Positions 52,174 to 60,715 of a stretch of DNA of 64,000 bases are shown one piece after another. This DNA is from an uncultured Lachnospira sp. (lineage in GTDB: Bacteria; Bacillota; Clostridia; Lachnospirales; Lachnospiraceae). Every line of letters starts with the position of its first letter. Within the stretch, counting starts at the first letter, position 1. The notes below the pieces were generated by a model. The model had not been told where the DNA came from, did not search any database, and saw only the letters and a program-made list of their open reading frames with translations. A program made the translations under genes and the position numbers. The DNA lies in the NCBI GenBank assembly GCA_934343805.1, contig CAKRIN010000006.1:44279-108278 (forward strand). The letters run 5' to 3'.

Positions 52174-52201
52174 ATATCGGACAGTTTCTTACAATACTTT
52201 A
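52174..52201 (-). promoter_or_regulatory. Sigma-28-like promoter of flgM-flgN
   Basis: On the minus strand there is TAAA (52198-52201), a 16-base spacer and TCCGATAT (52174-52181). It lies in the 132-base gap between yvyF and flgM and would provide feedback of sigma-28 on its own inhibitor, as in Bacillus. Confidence 0.82.
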
Positions 52202-52249
52202 TAGCCAATTGAAAAAAAGTATTAGTAATTCGCAATTACTTATTTATGA

Positions 52250-52666
52250 TTACTTATCAAGGAATCTCATTCTTGCCTTCTGTCTCTTCGCACGCTCCTC
52301 ATCCGGATTACCTATTCCCACAGCCGAACCATACATGCTTCCAAGCTTATTAGCCATACTCTCTTTACATTTGTCACAGAATCTTCCTGTCTTAATACTC
52401 CTTCCACACACTTCACACGCAATTCCTATAGGAGATTCTTCACTGAATGTAAGTCTCTCTTCTCTTATCCACTGTTCTATCTGCTTAGTGCTTACATCAC
52501 ACTCTTCCGAAATCTGTCTCATGTCAGATCTTGGATTCTCTTCAATATATTCCTTAACTTCCTGAAACTTATCCTCAAGCTTCCTCATACATTCAGGACA
52601 AAGTCTGTATGTTCCTCCTATATAATTGTACAGTCTTCCACAACTCTTGCAATTTCTAACTTCCAT
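52250..52666 (-). CDS. yvyF: Flagellar operon protein YvyF (TIGR03826 family)
   Basis: 138 residues with two zinc-ribbon Cys pairs at each end: NCKSCGRLYNYIG and RLCPECMRKLED near the N-terminus, CEVCGRSIKTGRFCDKCKES near the C-terminus, joined by a helix-turn-helix-like middle (DMRQISEECDVSTKQIEQWI). This is the small protein found between comFC and flgM in Bacillus and Clostridia; its role is not settled. Context comFC-yvyF-flgM is conserved here. Confidence 0.9.
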   Translation of the reverse strand: MEVRNCKSCGRLYNYIGGTYRLCPECMRKLEDKFQEVKEYIEENPRSDMRQISEECDVSTKQIEQWIREERLTFSEESPIGIACEVCGRSIKTGRFCDKCKESMANKLGSMYGSAVGIGNPDEERAKRQKARMRFLDK

Positions 52667-52775
52667 CGTTATATCCTCCTGATACGCATGTTATATATAC
52701 TCTCCCGGCTTCATGCCCACACGGGATTCTTAAGTGCTTCTTATTCAGTCCTGCTCCAGTCTGACCTAAGATCTG

Positions 52776-53507
52776 TCAGAATCCATCTCCAACACACAGA
52801 CTTATTCCATAAACCCTCTGTACCCCGGCATCTTTCAGCACTTTGGCACATGCATCAAATGTAGCTCCTGTTGTATATATATCATCCACGATTAATACTT
52901 TTCTATATATTACAACTTTTCCCTGAACTTGGAAAGCATTTTGAAGGTTTTTTACGCGCTGGGCATTGCCGAGTTCTTTCATAGGAACTGTTTTCTTAAC
53001 CCTTACAAGACTGACATCATCAACTGGTATACCTGAAAGTCTCCCCAAATGTACAGCTATAAGCTGCGCCTGATTATACCCACGGCTGCGTAATCTTGAA
53101 CTGTGAACCGGAACCGGGATAATTACGTCCGGCTTCCACATTTTAATCATATGTCCACATGCCTTCATCATTTCTTTTGCATATACATCAGCATATTCTC
53201 TTTTATTATAATATTTGAATCTATATATAGAATTCTTCACCGCACTTGAATATTCATACACCGCAGCTGCCTGGTCATAGGAATGTTCATGTCTGCTGCA
53301 GTCCGCACAGAATTCCTGTTCATTACTTCTTACAGGCTTTCCACATTTCAAACACACAGGCTCTTTAACATAACTGACAGCATCCTGACAACTCCTGCAT
53401 ATATCAATACGCCTGCCGTTATAATAATGTTTTGGCTGTCCACACACCGGGCATGCCGGTGGCAATATAATATCAGTAACACAGTTTAATATCTTTATAT
53501 AATCCAT
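52776..53507 (-). CDS. comFC: ComFC-type phosphoribosyltransferase-like protein
   Basis: 243 residues. An N-terminal zinc-finger part (CPVCGQPKHYYNGRRIDICRSC, CLKCGKPV, CADCSRHEHSYDQ) is followed by a type I PRTase domain with VIIPVPVHSSRLRSRGYNQA and the PRPP-binding VLIVDDIYTTGATF. ComFC/GntX proteins aid DNA uptake or recombination. It lies 26 bases after recD2 and leads into the yvyF-flgM block, the same arrangement as the Bacillus comF operon but with recD2 in place of comFA. Confidence 0.93.
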   Translation of the reverse strand: MDYIKILNCVTDIILPPACPVCGQPKHYYNGRRIDICRSCQDAVSYVKEPVCLKCGKPVRSNEQEFCADCSRHEHSYDQAAAVYEYSSAVKNSIYRFKYYNKREYADVYAKEMMKACGHMIKMWKPDVIIPVPVHSSRLRSRGYNQAQLIAVHLGRLSGIPVDDVSLVRVKKTVPMKELGNAQRVKNLQNAFQVQGKVVIYRKVLIVDDIYTTGATFDACAKVLKDAGVQRVYGISLCVGDGF

Positions 53508-53533
53508 AATCCCCCATTTAATATCCTGCGCTG

Positions 53534-55801
53534 TTAATCCTCATCCTCCAGCAGCCGTATTTCGCGGATTCTGTCTGAAAGTGATGAATACCTTCTGGTC
53601 TCCGATACATTTCCTGCCATAAGTCTGAATATATCCTCTTCCCCAACGAGGCAGACACATTTTCTGGCTCTTGTCACTGCTGTATACAATATATTCCTGT
53701 TCATAAGCATCCTTGGTCCCTGTGACATAGGGATAATAACCGCCGGATACTCACTTCCCTGCGACTTGTGAACTGTTATTGCATATGCAAGTTCAAGTTC
53801 ATCCAGCTGTGAAAATTCATATGTAACATACCTTCCATCTTCAAATTTCACAGTGACATTCTCATCAAATGTACTGATTCTTTCTATTACACCAGTGTCA
53901 CCATTAAACGCTCCTGTCCCCTGCTCAGTAGGGATTCCGTAACGGCTGCGTTTCTCCCATGCAAGCTGATAGTCATTCTTTATCTGCATGACCTTGTCTC
54001 CCTCACGGAAAGTAACATCTCCAACCTGTTTCTCACTCTTAACCGCATCTGCCGGATTAAGAAATTCCTGCATAATTTTATTAAGACGTTCTACTCCGAC
54101 ATTTGACTTCCTTGATGGCGTAAGAATCTGCAGATCATATATATCCGCGCCGACATAATCCGGAAGCTTATCCCTTATAAGCGTCTTCATCGCATTGATA
54201 ATGTTGTCCGCACCATTTCTATGAACAAAGAGAAAATCCTTGCTGTATTTATTAAGAACAACTTCTTCTCCCCTGTTAATCTTATGCGCATTAATAATAA
54301 TCTCACTCTGTGCCGCCTGTCTGAATATTCTTTCAAGCTTAACAACAGGAAAACATTCTGATTCGATAATATCCTTCAGGACATTGCCCGGTCCAACGCT
54401 CGGCAGCTGATCCACATCTCCCACCAGAATAAGCTTGGTTCCAATTGGTACAGCCTTAAGAAGCGAATTCATAATACTTATATCTACCATTGACATCTCA
54501 TCAACAATAATCACATCTGCCTCAAGCGGATTATCTTCATTTCTTTCAAAATACATAGATAACCCTGATGCTGCCGACTTACGTTCTCCTTCAGGAACGC
54601 CACCGCTTATCTCCAACATTCTGTGAATTGTCTGCGCCTCATATCCACACGCTTCTGTCATTCTCTTGGCAGCACGCCCTGTTGGCGCTGCCAGACGGAT
54701 TTCCAGACCCTCAAGTTCAAAATATTTGATTATGGTATTAATAGTTGTGGTTTTTCCTGTTCCCGGACCACCCGTCACAATTACCAGACCATTTCTTACA
54801 GCCTTAGCAACAGCTTCTTTCTGTATATCATCGAGAGATATCCCCTCTTTTTCTTCTATCTTCTCAATCCTGTCATCAATAAATTGCTGATCTTCCTCAA
54901 TCTGGACGTCAAGATTATTAAGCATTGCCGCCACATTTGACTCCATATTATAGTACATACGGGCATATATGCATTTCTCACTACCCTTCATCTTGACTAC
55001 AATCTTCTTGTCGATAGTCAGATCCATCAAAAATCTGTCATAATCCTGTACATCAATAAGCAACAGTTCATTAACCTGTCGTACAAGCATATCGAAAGGC
55101 AGGTATGTATGTCCCTGGCTTGTTGCCTGATTAAGCACGTAAAATATTCCACTCTTAATCCTGAAGTCAGAATCCACCTTAATGCCAACCTTTGCCGCTA
55201 TCTCATCTGCCGTCTTAAATCCGACGCCTTCAATATCATCCGCAATCCTGTATGGATTCTGTTCAAGAATTCCATATATATCATTGCCGTATCGTTTAAA
55301 TATTTTATTAGCCAAATTCATCTGGATTCCATAACGCTGAAGAAACATCATTGCCTTTCTGATGTCCTTCTTGTCAATAAGCTGATTGGCAATGTCCATA
55401 GCCTTCGCCATACTTATGCCTTTAATCTCAGCCAGACGCTCCGGTTCTTCTTCCATAATCTTAAAGGTATCATCGCCAAATGTTTTAACTATACGTTCAG
55501 CCATCTTCTCGCCTATACCTTTAATTGCCCCGGAGCTAAGATAACGCCTTACAGATGCTGCATCATCCGGCGCTCTGAACTCATAAGATGTGATCTTAAA
55601 CTGCATGTAATAAACTGCATGCTTAACAAATTCGCCTTGTGCTGTAATAAATTCACCTGTGTTGATATAACTCAGTACTCCAACACAGGTGATCTCCTCT
55701 TCATCATATACAATATTAAAAACCGTATACCCATTGTCTTCATTTCTGAAGATAATATTCTCCACAAAGCCTTCTACATATTTCACAGACTCGTAATCCA
55801 A
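53534..55801 (-). CDS. recD2: ATP-dependent RecD2-type DNA helicase
   Basis: 755 residues, SF1B helicase of the RecD/TraA family that works without RecBC. The N-terminal region has an OB-like part (YVEGFVENIIFRNEDNGYT) and HhH motifs (SSGAIKGIGEKMAERIV, DDIEGVGFKTADEIAAKV). Motor motifs: Walker A IVTGGPGTGKTTTI (about 344-357), Walker B VIIVDEMSMVD, QLPSVGPGNVL, and late HKSQGSEYPAVIIP and NILYTAVTRARK. Length normal. Housekeeping repair gene lodged within the flagellar region. Confidence 0.95.
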   Translation of the reverse strand: MDYESVKYVEGFVENIIFRNEDNGYTVFNIVYDEEEITCVGVLSYINTGEFITAQGEFVKHAVYYMQFKITSYEFRAPDDAASVRRYLSSGAIKGIGEKMAERIVKTFGDDTFKIMEEEPERLAEIKGISMAKAMDIANQLIDKKDIRKAMMFLQRYGIQMNLANKIFKRYGNDIYGILEQNPYRIADDIEGVGFKTADEIAAKVGIKVDSDFRIKSGIFYVLNQATSQGHTYLPFDMLVRQVNELLLIDVQDYDRFLMDLTIDKKIVVKMKGSEKCIYARMYYNMESNVAAMLNNLDVQIEEDQQFIDDRIEKIEEKEGISLDDIQKEAVAKAVRNGLVIVTGGPGTGKTTTINTIIKYFELEGLEIRLAAPTGRAAKRMTEACGYEAQTIHRMLEISGGVPEGERKSAASGLSMYFERNEDNPLEADVIIVDEMSMVDISIMNSLLKAVPIGTKLILVGDVDQLPSVGPGNVLKDIIESECFPVVKLERIFRQAAQSEIIINAHKINRGEEVVLNKYSKDFLFVHRNGADNIINAMKTLIRDKLPDYVGADIYDLQILTPSRKSNVGVERLNKIMQEFLNPADAVKSEKQVGDVTFREGDKVMQIKNDYQLAWEKRSRYGIPTEQGTGAFNGDTGVIERISTFDENVTVKFEDGRYVTYEFSQLDELELAYAITVHKSQGSEYPAVIIPMSQGPRMLMNRNILYTAVTRARKCVCLVGEEDIFRLMAGNVSETRRYSSLSDRIREIRLLEDED

Positions 55802-55835
55802 TCTGTTATCTCCTTTATGTTAAATATTATGTATA

Positions 55836-56264
55836 TTACTCTTCCGTCTTAGCAATATCACTGACCGAATAATTTCTCTTCATCTGCTCATAAAGCTTCT
55901 GTGCTATTCCAAGTCCTTCGCCCTGATTAGAATCAGTCATAAGCTTTGCATATGAAGATACCATCTCATCTCCAAAATAACTTCCAAGTGTATTAAGAGA
56001 TGTATCCTCAGTTCCACCTATTCCTGCCATCGATGTAAACAGGTTGCTGTCCTCGTCATCTGAGTCAACCTTTGCCATCTTCTCCATAGACTTAAGAACC
56101 TGTTCAAGAAAATAACTCTCAAAATCCTTGCATACAGACATAAGTTCATCATCAGACGCCTTGGAATAATCAGTTCCTGTAAGCTTGTTAGTAAGAGAAC
56201 TTGCCTTAGAATCATACACATCCGAATAATTAGTATTGCTAAGTCCTGTAATAGATTCGCTCAT
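55836..56264 (-). CDS. flgJ: FlgJ-like rod-binding protein (no muramidase domain)
   Basis: 142 residues containing the rod-binding domain: LMSVCKDFESYFLEQVLKSM, STMAGI-type loop (FTSMAGIGGTEDTSLNTLGSYFGDEM) and GLGIAQKLYEQM. Proteobacterial FlgJ adds a C-terminal muramidase that is missing here, as is usual in Firmicutes. It lies 12 bases after the flhP-like gene and should help assemble the FlhO/FlhP rod parts through the peptidoglycan. Confidence 0.88.
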   Translation of the reverse strand: MSESITGLSNTNYSDVYDSKASSLTNKLTGTDYSKASDDELMSVCKDFESYFLEQVLKSMEKMAKVDSDDEDSNLFTSMAGIGGTEDTSLNTLGSYFGDEMVSSYAKLMTDSNQGEGLGIAQKLYEQMKRNYSVSDIAKTEE

Positions 56265-56276
56265 ATCTTACACCTC

Positions 56277-57095
56277 TTATCTCTTAAGGTTGTTAGCCTG
56301 TTCCATCATAGTATCCGATGTTGTTATAGCCTTAGAACATAATTCATAAGCTCTCTGCGCCGTAATAAGATTAACCATCTCGGTTGCAACCTGAACATTG
56401 GATGCCTCCAGATATGACTGTTTCAGGGAACTTGTTTTTCCAACAGCATCATAATCTTCATTAAGAGCTGCTCCAGATGCATCAGTTTCTGCCAGATAGC
56501 TTCCTCCGATCTTATCAAGTCCTGCCGGATTAGAAAACTGGTACAAACCAATCTTAATGCCTATAGGCGCCGGATTATTAGTTTCATCAGGATACAGAAG
56601 ATTACCATTGCCATCAATAGAAATCTTACCCGTCTGATAATCCCCGGATAAAACAATTTCAGTTCCGTCAGAACTAAGCACCGGATATCCCTCTGCTGTA
56701 CATAACATTACACCTTCAGTTGCTGTAGACCATGTGAAATGTCCATTTCTTGTATACACAGCATCGCCTGAATTAGTATCCCTGACAGAGAAAAAACCCT
56801 CTCCCTGAATAGCAAAATCAGTGTTGCTATCAGTAGCATTGAGTGTTCCCTGTGTATATATTGATGTAACAGATGCTACTCTTGAACCAAGTCCTACCTG
56901 TGCTCCAACAGGCTTATTCTCTCCATTAGCAGATGTTGTCTTACTCTGAAGATTCTGATAAAGCAAAGACTTGAACTGGGTTGACTCCTGCTTATATCCA
57001 ACTGTATTAACGTTGGCAAGATTATTAGCAATTGTATCTACGCTTGTCTGCTGGCTTATCATACCTGATGCCGCAGTCCATAACGATCTCATCAT
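56277..57095 (-). CDS. flhP: Distal rod protein FlgG/FlhP
   Basis: 272 residues. N-terminus MRSLWTAASGMISQQTSVDT and IANNLANVNTVGYKQEST; DFAIQGEGFFSV marks the FlgE/F/G family; C-terminus GYLEASNVQVATEMVNLITAQRAYELCSKAI. Same order as Bacillus mbl-flhO-flhP. ATG 57095 or the Met after it; 37 bases after flhO. Builds the flagellar rod. Confidence 0.93.
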   Translation of the reverse strand: MMRSLWTAASGMISQQTSVDTIANNLANVNTVGYKQESTQFKSLLYQNLQSKTTSANGENKPVGAQVGLGSRVASVTSIYTQGTLNATDSNTDFAIQGEGFFSVRDTNSGDAVYTRNGHFTWSTATEGVMLCTAEGYPVLSSDGTEIVLSGDYQTGKISIDGNGNLLYPDETNNPAPIGIKIGLYQFSNPAGLDKIGGSYLAETDASGAALNEDYDAVGKTSSLKQSYLEASNVQVATEMVNLITAQRAYELCSKAITTSDTMMEQANNLKR

Positions 57096-57132
57096 AATAT
57101 CAGTCCTCCATTCTAAAAATGTCTAACAGTTC

Positions 57133-57903
57133 CTAAATCTCAGATATAGATACCATCTTTCCAAGCATTTCATCGATAGTATTCATAATCTTCTGATTAC
57201 TTTCAAAATCTCTTGCGATAGAAATCATATCTACCATTTCTGTTACCACATTAATATTGGAAGCCTCCAAATATCCCTGATTAACTGTAGCTGTAGCTTC
57301 TGTCTCGGTTGCCCCGTCCACAGCCCTGTAAAGGTTCTCACCATATGCCTCAACATAGTCATAGTCTTCAAAATTAACTATTGCAAATGTATCGACATAC
57401 TGACCATCGGCATATATCTCGCCGCTTTCCTCTACAGATAGTTTATCAAAATCTGTAGGTAACTGTATTGGACCATTCTCGCCCAATACAAAATCACCAT
57501 CCTTGGTTACCAGATAACCATCCCGGTCCATCTGGAAAGATCCGTCCCTGGTATAAAGTGTTGATGTCTCTCCAGCCTTATTAGTGAAAGAAATTGAGAA
57601 TAATCCCTCTCCACTCAGCGCAAAATCAAATGTGTTGCCCGTATTCTGGAATGAACCCTGGTTCCAATCCCTGAAGGATTCCCCCACCTTAGCACCCAGA
57701 TTCAGAGTTCCAATATTCTGGTTAATATATCCTACAGTCTCATCCTTAACCTTAATGCCATAAACATCATTAAATGACTGAGTTGTAAGACCTTCTTTCT
57801 TATAGCCTGTCGTTGTAGCATTAGCCAGATTATTAGATACCACATCAAGTCTTTTCTGCTGAACTGTCAAGCCAGAGTACGCAGTATAAAGCCCTTTTAC
57901 CAT
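57133..57903 (-). CDS. flhO: Proximal rod protein FlgF/FlhO
   Basis: 256 residues, paralogue of the following gene. MVKGLYTAYSGLTVQQKRLD, VVSNNLANATTTGYKKEGLT at the N-terminus, DFALSGEGLFSI in the middle and GYLEASNINVVTEMVDMISIARDFESNQKIM at the C-terminus. It lies 34 bases after mbl and 37 before flhP. Confidence 0.92.
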   Translation of the reverse strand: MVKGLYTAYSGLTVQQKRLDVVSNNLANATTTGYKKEGLTTQSFNDVYGIKVKDETVGYINQNIGTLNLGAKVGESFRDWNQGSFQNTGNTFDFALSGEGLFSISFTNKAGETSTLYTRDGSFQMDRDGYLVTKDGDFVLGENGPIQLPTDFDKLSVEESGEIYADGQYVDTFAIVNFEDYDYVEAYGENLYRAVDGATETEATATVNQGYLEASNINVVTEMVDMISIARDFESNQKIMNTIDEMLGKMVSISEI

Positions 57904-57937
57904 AAGCCCGCCTCTTTCTTGAAAATATTACTTGTTA

Positions 57938-58936
57938 CTATTTAACTTCATCTCTATAGCCAGCAAGGAATTCAATAAACTTACCAGTACCAATGGCAAC
58001 ACATGTCATTGGATCTTCTGCTGTCATAGTATTAATTCCTGTCTTAGCTTCAATTAAATCTTCAAGTCCTGAAAGAAGACTTCCGCCTCCTGTAAGGACA
58101 ATTCCTCTATCTGCAATATCAGATGCAAGTTCTGGTGGAGTCTTCTCAAGAACACTGTGAACAGCTTCAACAATCTGTGAAGTTGCCTCTCTTAAAGCTT
58201 CCTCTGTCTCCTCTGAACTTACTTCTACAGTCTTAGGAAGACCTGTTACAAGATTTCTTCCTCGTACATTCATAGTAGTAACCTCTGCTCTTGGATATGC
58301 AGCGCCTACCTTTATCTTAATATCTTCTGCAGTTCTTTCACCGATAAGAAGATTATGTTTCTTTCTCATGTATCTTACAATAGCTTCATCAAAATCATCA
58401 CCGGCAATCTTAATAGAAGTACTTACAACAGTTCCTCCTAAAGAGATAACAGCAATATCTGTTGTACCACCACCGATATCGACAATCATATTACCGCATG
58501 GTCTTGAAATATCGATACCAGCTCCGATAGCTGCAGCAATAGGTTCCTCAATAATAGCAACCTCTCTTGCTCCTGCCTGAAGAGTAGCATCCTCAACAGC
58601 CTTCTTCTCAACCTCTGTAACTCCTGAAGGTACACATACACTGATTCTTGGTTTCTTAAGCATTCTCTTGCCAATAGCCTTCTGGATGAAATACTTAAGC
58701 ATCTTCTCTGTTACAGTATAATCAGAAATAACACCCTGACGAAGAGGTCTTACAGCAACTATATTACCTGGAGTTCTACCAAGCATAAGTCTTGCTTCCT
58801 CACCAATAGCCTTAATCTTATTAGTATCCCTGTCAAATGCAACAACTGAAGGTTCCTTAAGAACAACTCCTTTGCCCTTGATGTACACAAGAATACTTGC
58901 AGTACCTAAATCTATACCAATATCTGTTGATAACAT
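57938..58936 (-). CDS. mbl: MreB/Mbl cell-shape actin homologue
   Basis: 332 residues from ATG 58936 (AAGGAAAGGGGAATTATC upstream); the longer frame to 59056 has no ribosome-binding site. Actin-fold motifs: IGIDLGTASILVYIKGKGVV, PSVVAFDR, SVCVPSGVTEVEKKAV, IIEEPIAAAIGAGIDI, MIVDIGGGTTDIAVISLGG and GIVLTGGGSLL. The position before flhO-flhP is the Bacillus mbl locus, so I use mbl; by sequence alone MreB is equally possible. A sigma-28 promoter lies about 350 bases upstream, unusual for a cell-wall gene. Confidence 0.9.
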   Translation of the reverse strand: MLSTDIGIDLGTASILVYIKGKGVVLKEPSVVAFDRDTNKIKAIGEEARLMLGRTPGNIVAVRPLRQGVISDYTVTEKMLKYFIQKAIGKRMLKKPRISVCVPSGVTEVEKKAVEDATLQAGAREVAIIEEPIAAAIGAGIDISRPCGNMIVDIGGGTTDIAVISLGGTVVSTSIKIAGDDFDEAIVRYMRKKHNLLIGERTAEDIKIKVGAAYPRAEVTTMNVRGRNLVTGLPKTVEVSSEETEEALREATSQIVEAVHSVLEKTPPELASDIADRGIVLTGGGSLLSGLEDLIEAKTGINTMTAEDPMTCVAIGTGKFIEFLAGYRDEVK

Positions 58937-59121
58937 GATAATTCCCCTTTCCTTGTCCAAAACATTTCCCGGTTCAAGCCCGATATATTCAGATAAAACA
59001 TTAAGTCTAAAATTAATAACAGCCAAATAACCATGGCTAATCAACATTATATACATAAAAAGAGAAATTTAAAAGACCTAAGTTCAAAAAAATTATTCTT
59101 ATTATAGTTGATATTGGATTT

Positions 59122-59157
59122 TTTAATATATTCTTCAATATATTTTTCAATATATCC
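59122..59157. repeat. Three 12-bp near-identical tandem repeats in the mbl leader
   Basis: TTTAATATATTC, TTCAATATATTT and TTCAATATATCC run back to back. They lie in the long 5' leader of mbl-flhO-flhP. A protein-binding array or slippage product are both possible. Confidence 0.6.
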
Positions 59158-59287
59158 TGCATATACGCATATATCTGTATATATATCAACATGCCTGTTA
59201 ATGTCACGGGGAATCCACATAATACCGCTATAATTACACATATTTCCATATGCATTCACATAATTGCACGTATTTTCATATGGTTAT

Positions 59288-59314
59288 ATATCGGCTTAAT
59301 CACATTGCAGCTTA
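59288..59314 (-). promoter_or_regulatory. Sigma-28 promoter upstream of mbl-flhO-flhP
   Basis: On the minus strand there is TAAG (59311-59314), a 15-base spacer and GCCGATAT (59288-59295), a perfect -10 with one mismatch in the -35. It is about 350 bases before the mbl start, leaving a long leader. Confidence 0.78.
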
Positions 59315-59402
59315 AGTGCCCTGGTAGGTTTTTTAAAATACATTTAAAAATAATAGTATTTTAAAAAATTGCAGAAATTTCATAACAATTTGCTAAAAAA
59401 TT

Positions 59403-59431
59403 TTGATTTTATTAAGTATACATATTATAAT
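59403..59431 (+). promoter_or_regulatory. Sigma-A promoter of the GNAT gene
   Basis: TTGATT (59403-59408), 17 bases, TATAAT (59426-59431), about 65 bases before the ATG at 59498. Confidence 0.8.
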
Positions 59432-59497
59432 ATGGTGAATTTTGATTTCACAGCTTAATGTAAAATTACTATTTAAGCTTAGTATCAGGAGGCAGAT

Positions 59498-60001
59498 ATG
59501 ACAATCCGTGTATTAGATAAAAACGACAAAGCAGCGCTTAACCAGCTCATTTCCACTATTGAGAACTCTCTTCCAGTTCCTGAATGGTGGATACCAATAG
59601 ATGATATTGAAAAATCACATTTCTTTGATGCTGACTGGACCTGCTTTCTAGGCGCATTTGACGACAATAATAATCTTGTCGGAGCAAGTGCCCTTTTCTT
59701 TAACGAGCATGAATTTGCTGAAGAAGCTGAAAAGCTTGGTCTTGACATACGCTCTACAAATGTGGCTGAAATCGGCCGCTGTATGGTTCACCCTGACTTC
59801 CGTGGCCACAACCTCATGTGTGAACTAAACAACCGCCTTCGCACAATCGCCCGCAACCGCGGCATTGACACAATACTTGCCGTTGCCCATCCGGACAACA
59901 TCGCCAGCAATTCGTCATTCCTCCGCCTCGGCGCAGAGCTTAAGACGACCACTACTGTATATGGATCATTCAGACGAAATATGTATATTGTACCCTGGTA
60001 A
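59498..60001 (+). CDS. GNAT-family N-acetyltransferase
   Basis: 167 residues. Acetyl-CoA-binding motif A is visible as EIGRCMVHPDFRGHNLMCEL (about 88-107), with a preceding strand VGASALFFNE and a C-terminal part ILAVAHPDNIASNSSFLRLG resembling motif B. Substrate unknown: GNAT enzymes acetylate antibiotics, proteins or small amines. The start at 59498 follows AGGAGGCAGAT. Single gene with its own promoter, convergent with the phosphatase gene. Confidence 0.88.
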   Translation: MTIRVLDKNDKAALNQLISTIENSLPVPEWWIPIDDIEKSHFFDADWTCFLGAFDDNNNLVGASALFFNEHEFAEEAEKLGLDIRSTNVAEIGRCMVHPDFRGHNLMCELNNRLRTIARNRGIDTILAVAHPDNIASNSSFLRLGAELKTTTTVYGSFRRNMYIVPW

Positions 60002-60018
60002 GTGATGGGTACAATTAC

Positions 60019-60483
60019 CTACAGCTCTTCCTTCAGGCACTCAAGCAGTCCCTTACATCCTGCCAGAACATCTCTGTAAGTTGCCTCAAAATCTCCGGTA
60101 TACCATGGATCTGCCACATCAAGTCCACTTCCCGCAAAAGTAAGCAGCTTATATATCTTCTCATCAGGATCTCCACCCGATATCCTCTGCATATTCCGGA
60201 TATTCTCCGTATCCATCCCAATAAGGTAATCATATTCCTCATAATCATTCAGAGTCATCTGCGCTGCCCTGTGAGGAATAACCGGAATCCCTTCTTTCTT
60301 CAACTTGGCAACAGTGCCATGATGCACCCCATTCCCAATCTCCTCGCGGCTTGTCGCCGCCGAATTAATATAGAACTTATCAGCAAGTCCCTCTTTCTCA
60401 ACTAAATATGTCATAACGCTTTCTGCCATAGTGCTTCGGCAGATGTTGCCGTGGCAAATAAATAAAATCTTGATTTTTCTCAT
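60019..60483 (-). CDS. Low-molecular-weight protein-tyrosine phosphatase
   Basis: 154 residues. P-loop FICHGNICRS (Cys10 and Arg16 of CX5R) and general-acid DVADPWY near the C-terminus identify the family; SAATSREEIGNGVHHG and HRAAQMTLNDYEEYDYLIGM are also standard. These enzymes often regulate tyrosine kinases of exopolysaccharide export, but no such kinase is visible in the window. The integrative element begins directly upstream of its start. Confidence 0.93.
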   Translation of the reverse strand: MRKIKILFICHGNICRSTMAESVMTYLVEKEGLADKFYINSAATSREEIGNGVHHGTVAKLKKEGIPVIPHRAAQMTLNDYEEYDYLIGMDTENIRNMQRISGGDPDEKIYKLLTFAGSGLDVADPWYTGDFEATYRDVLAGCKGLLECLKEEL

Positions 60484-60540
60484 ATTTCCAGTATTTTCGG
60501 GCTTTTCAAGCCTTTTTACCTTTCTTCATTTTTCACTTAT

Positions 60541-60604
60541 TCTGGCATATTTTGGCATATCTTTGCATATTTTTGTCATCAATTTTGGTAAAAACTTTGG
60601 TAAA
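60541..60604. repeat. Short direct repeats beside the integrase gene (possible att/arm sites)
   Basis: Three 10-bp repeats TCTGGCATAT, TTTGGCATAT and CTTTGCATAT run from 60541 to 60570. Two copies of TTTGGTAAA follow at 60584-60592 and 60596-60604. Such clusters beside a Tn916-type int commonly serve as integrase arm-type sites, and the element end must lie between the phosphatase start (60483) and int (60716). The core crossover site cannot be fixed without the other end. Confidence 0.5.
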
Positions 60605-60715
60605 TTTCAAGTCTGTACCAAAGGCAAATCTGCCATTGGGTATCGACAGGTAAGAAATTGGGGATTAAGATAAATACTGGCATTCAGCCATTTTTCTCTC
60701 ATTTTCATCAGGTCA

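Larger units (their letters stand above)
58937..59497. other. Intergenic region between mbl and the GNAT gene
   Basis: About 560 bases with no supportable gene. It holds the divergent promoters at 59288-59314 (minus, sigma-28) and 59403-59431 (plus, sigma-A), a trio of 12-bp repeats at 59122-59157 and very AT-rich sequence. Short open frames on the minus strand (59037-59259) lack ribosome-binding sites and partly encode the repeats. Confidence 0.6.

Noticed and set aside
59037..59259. Two overlapping minus-strand ORFs of about 70 codons upstream of mbl
   Set aside because: They encode the 12-bp repeats (ILKNILKN), have no ribosome-binding sites and lie within the leader.
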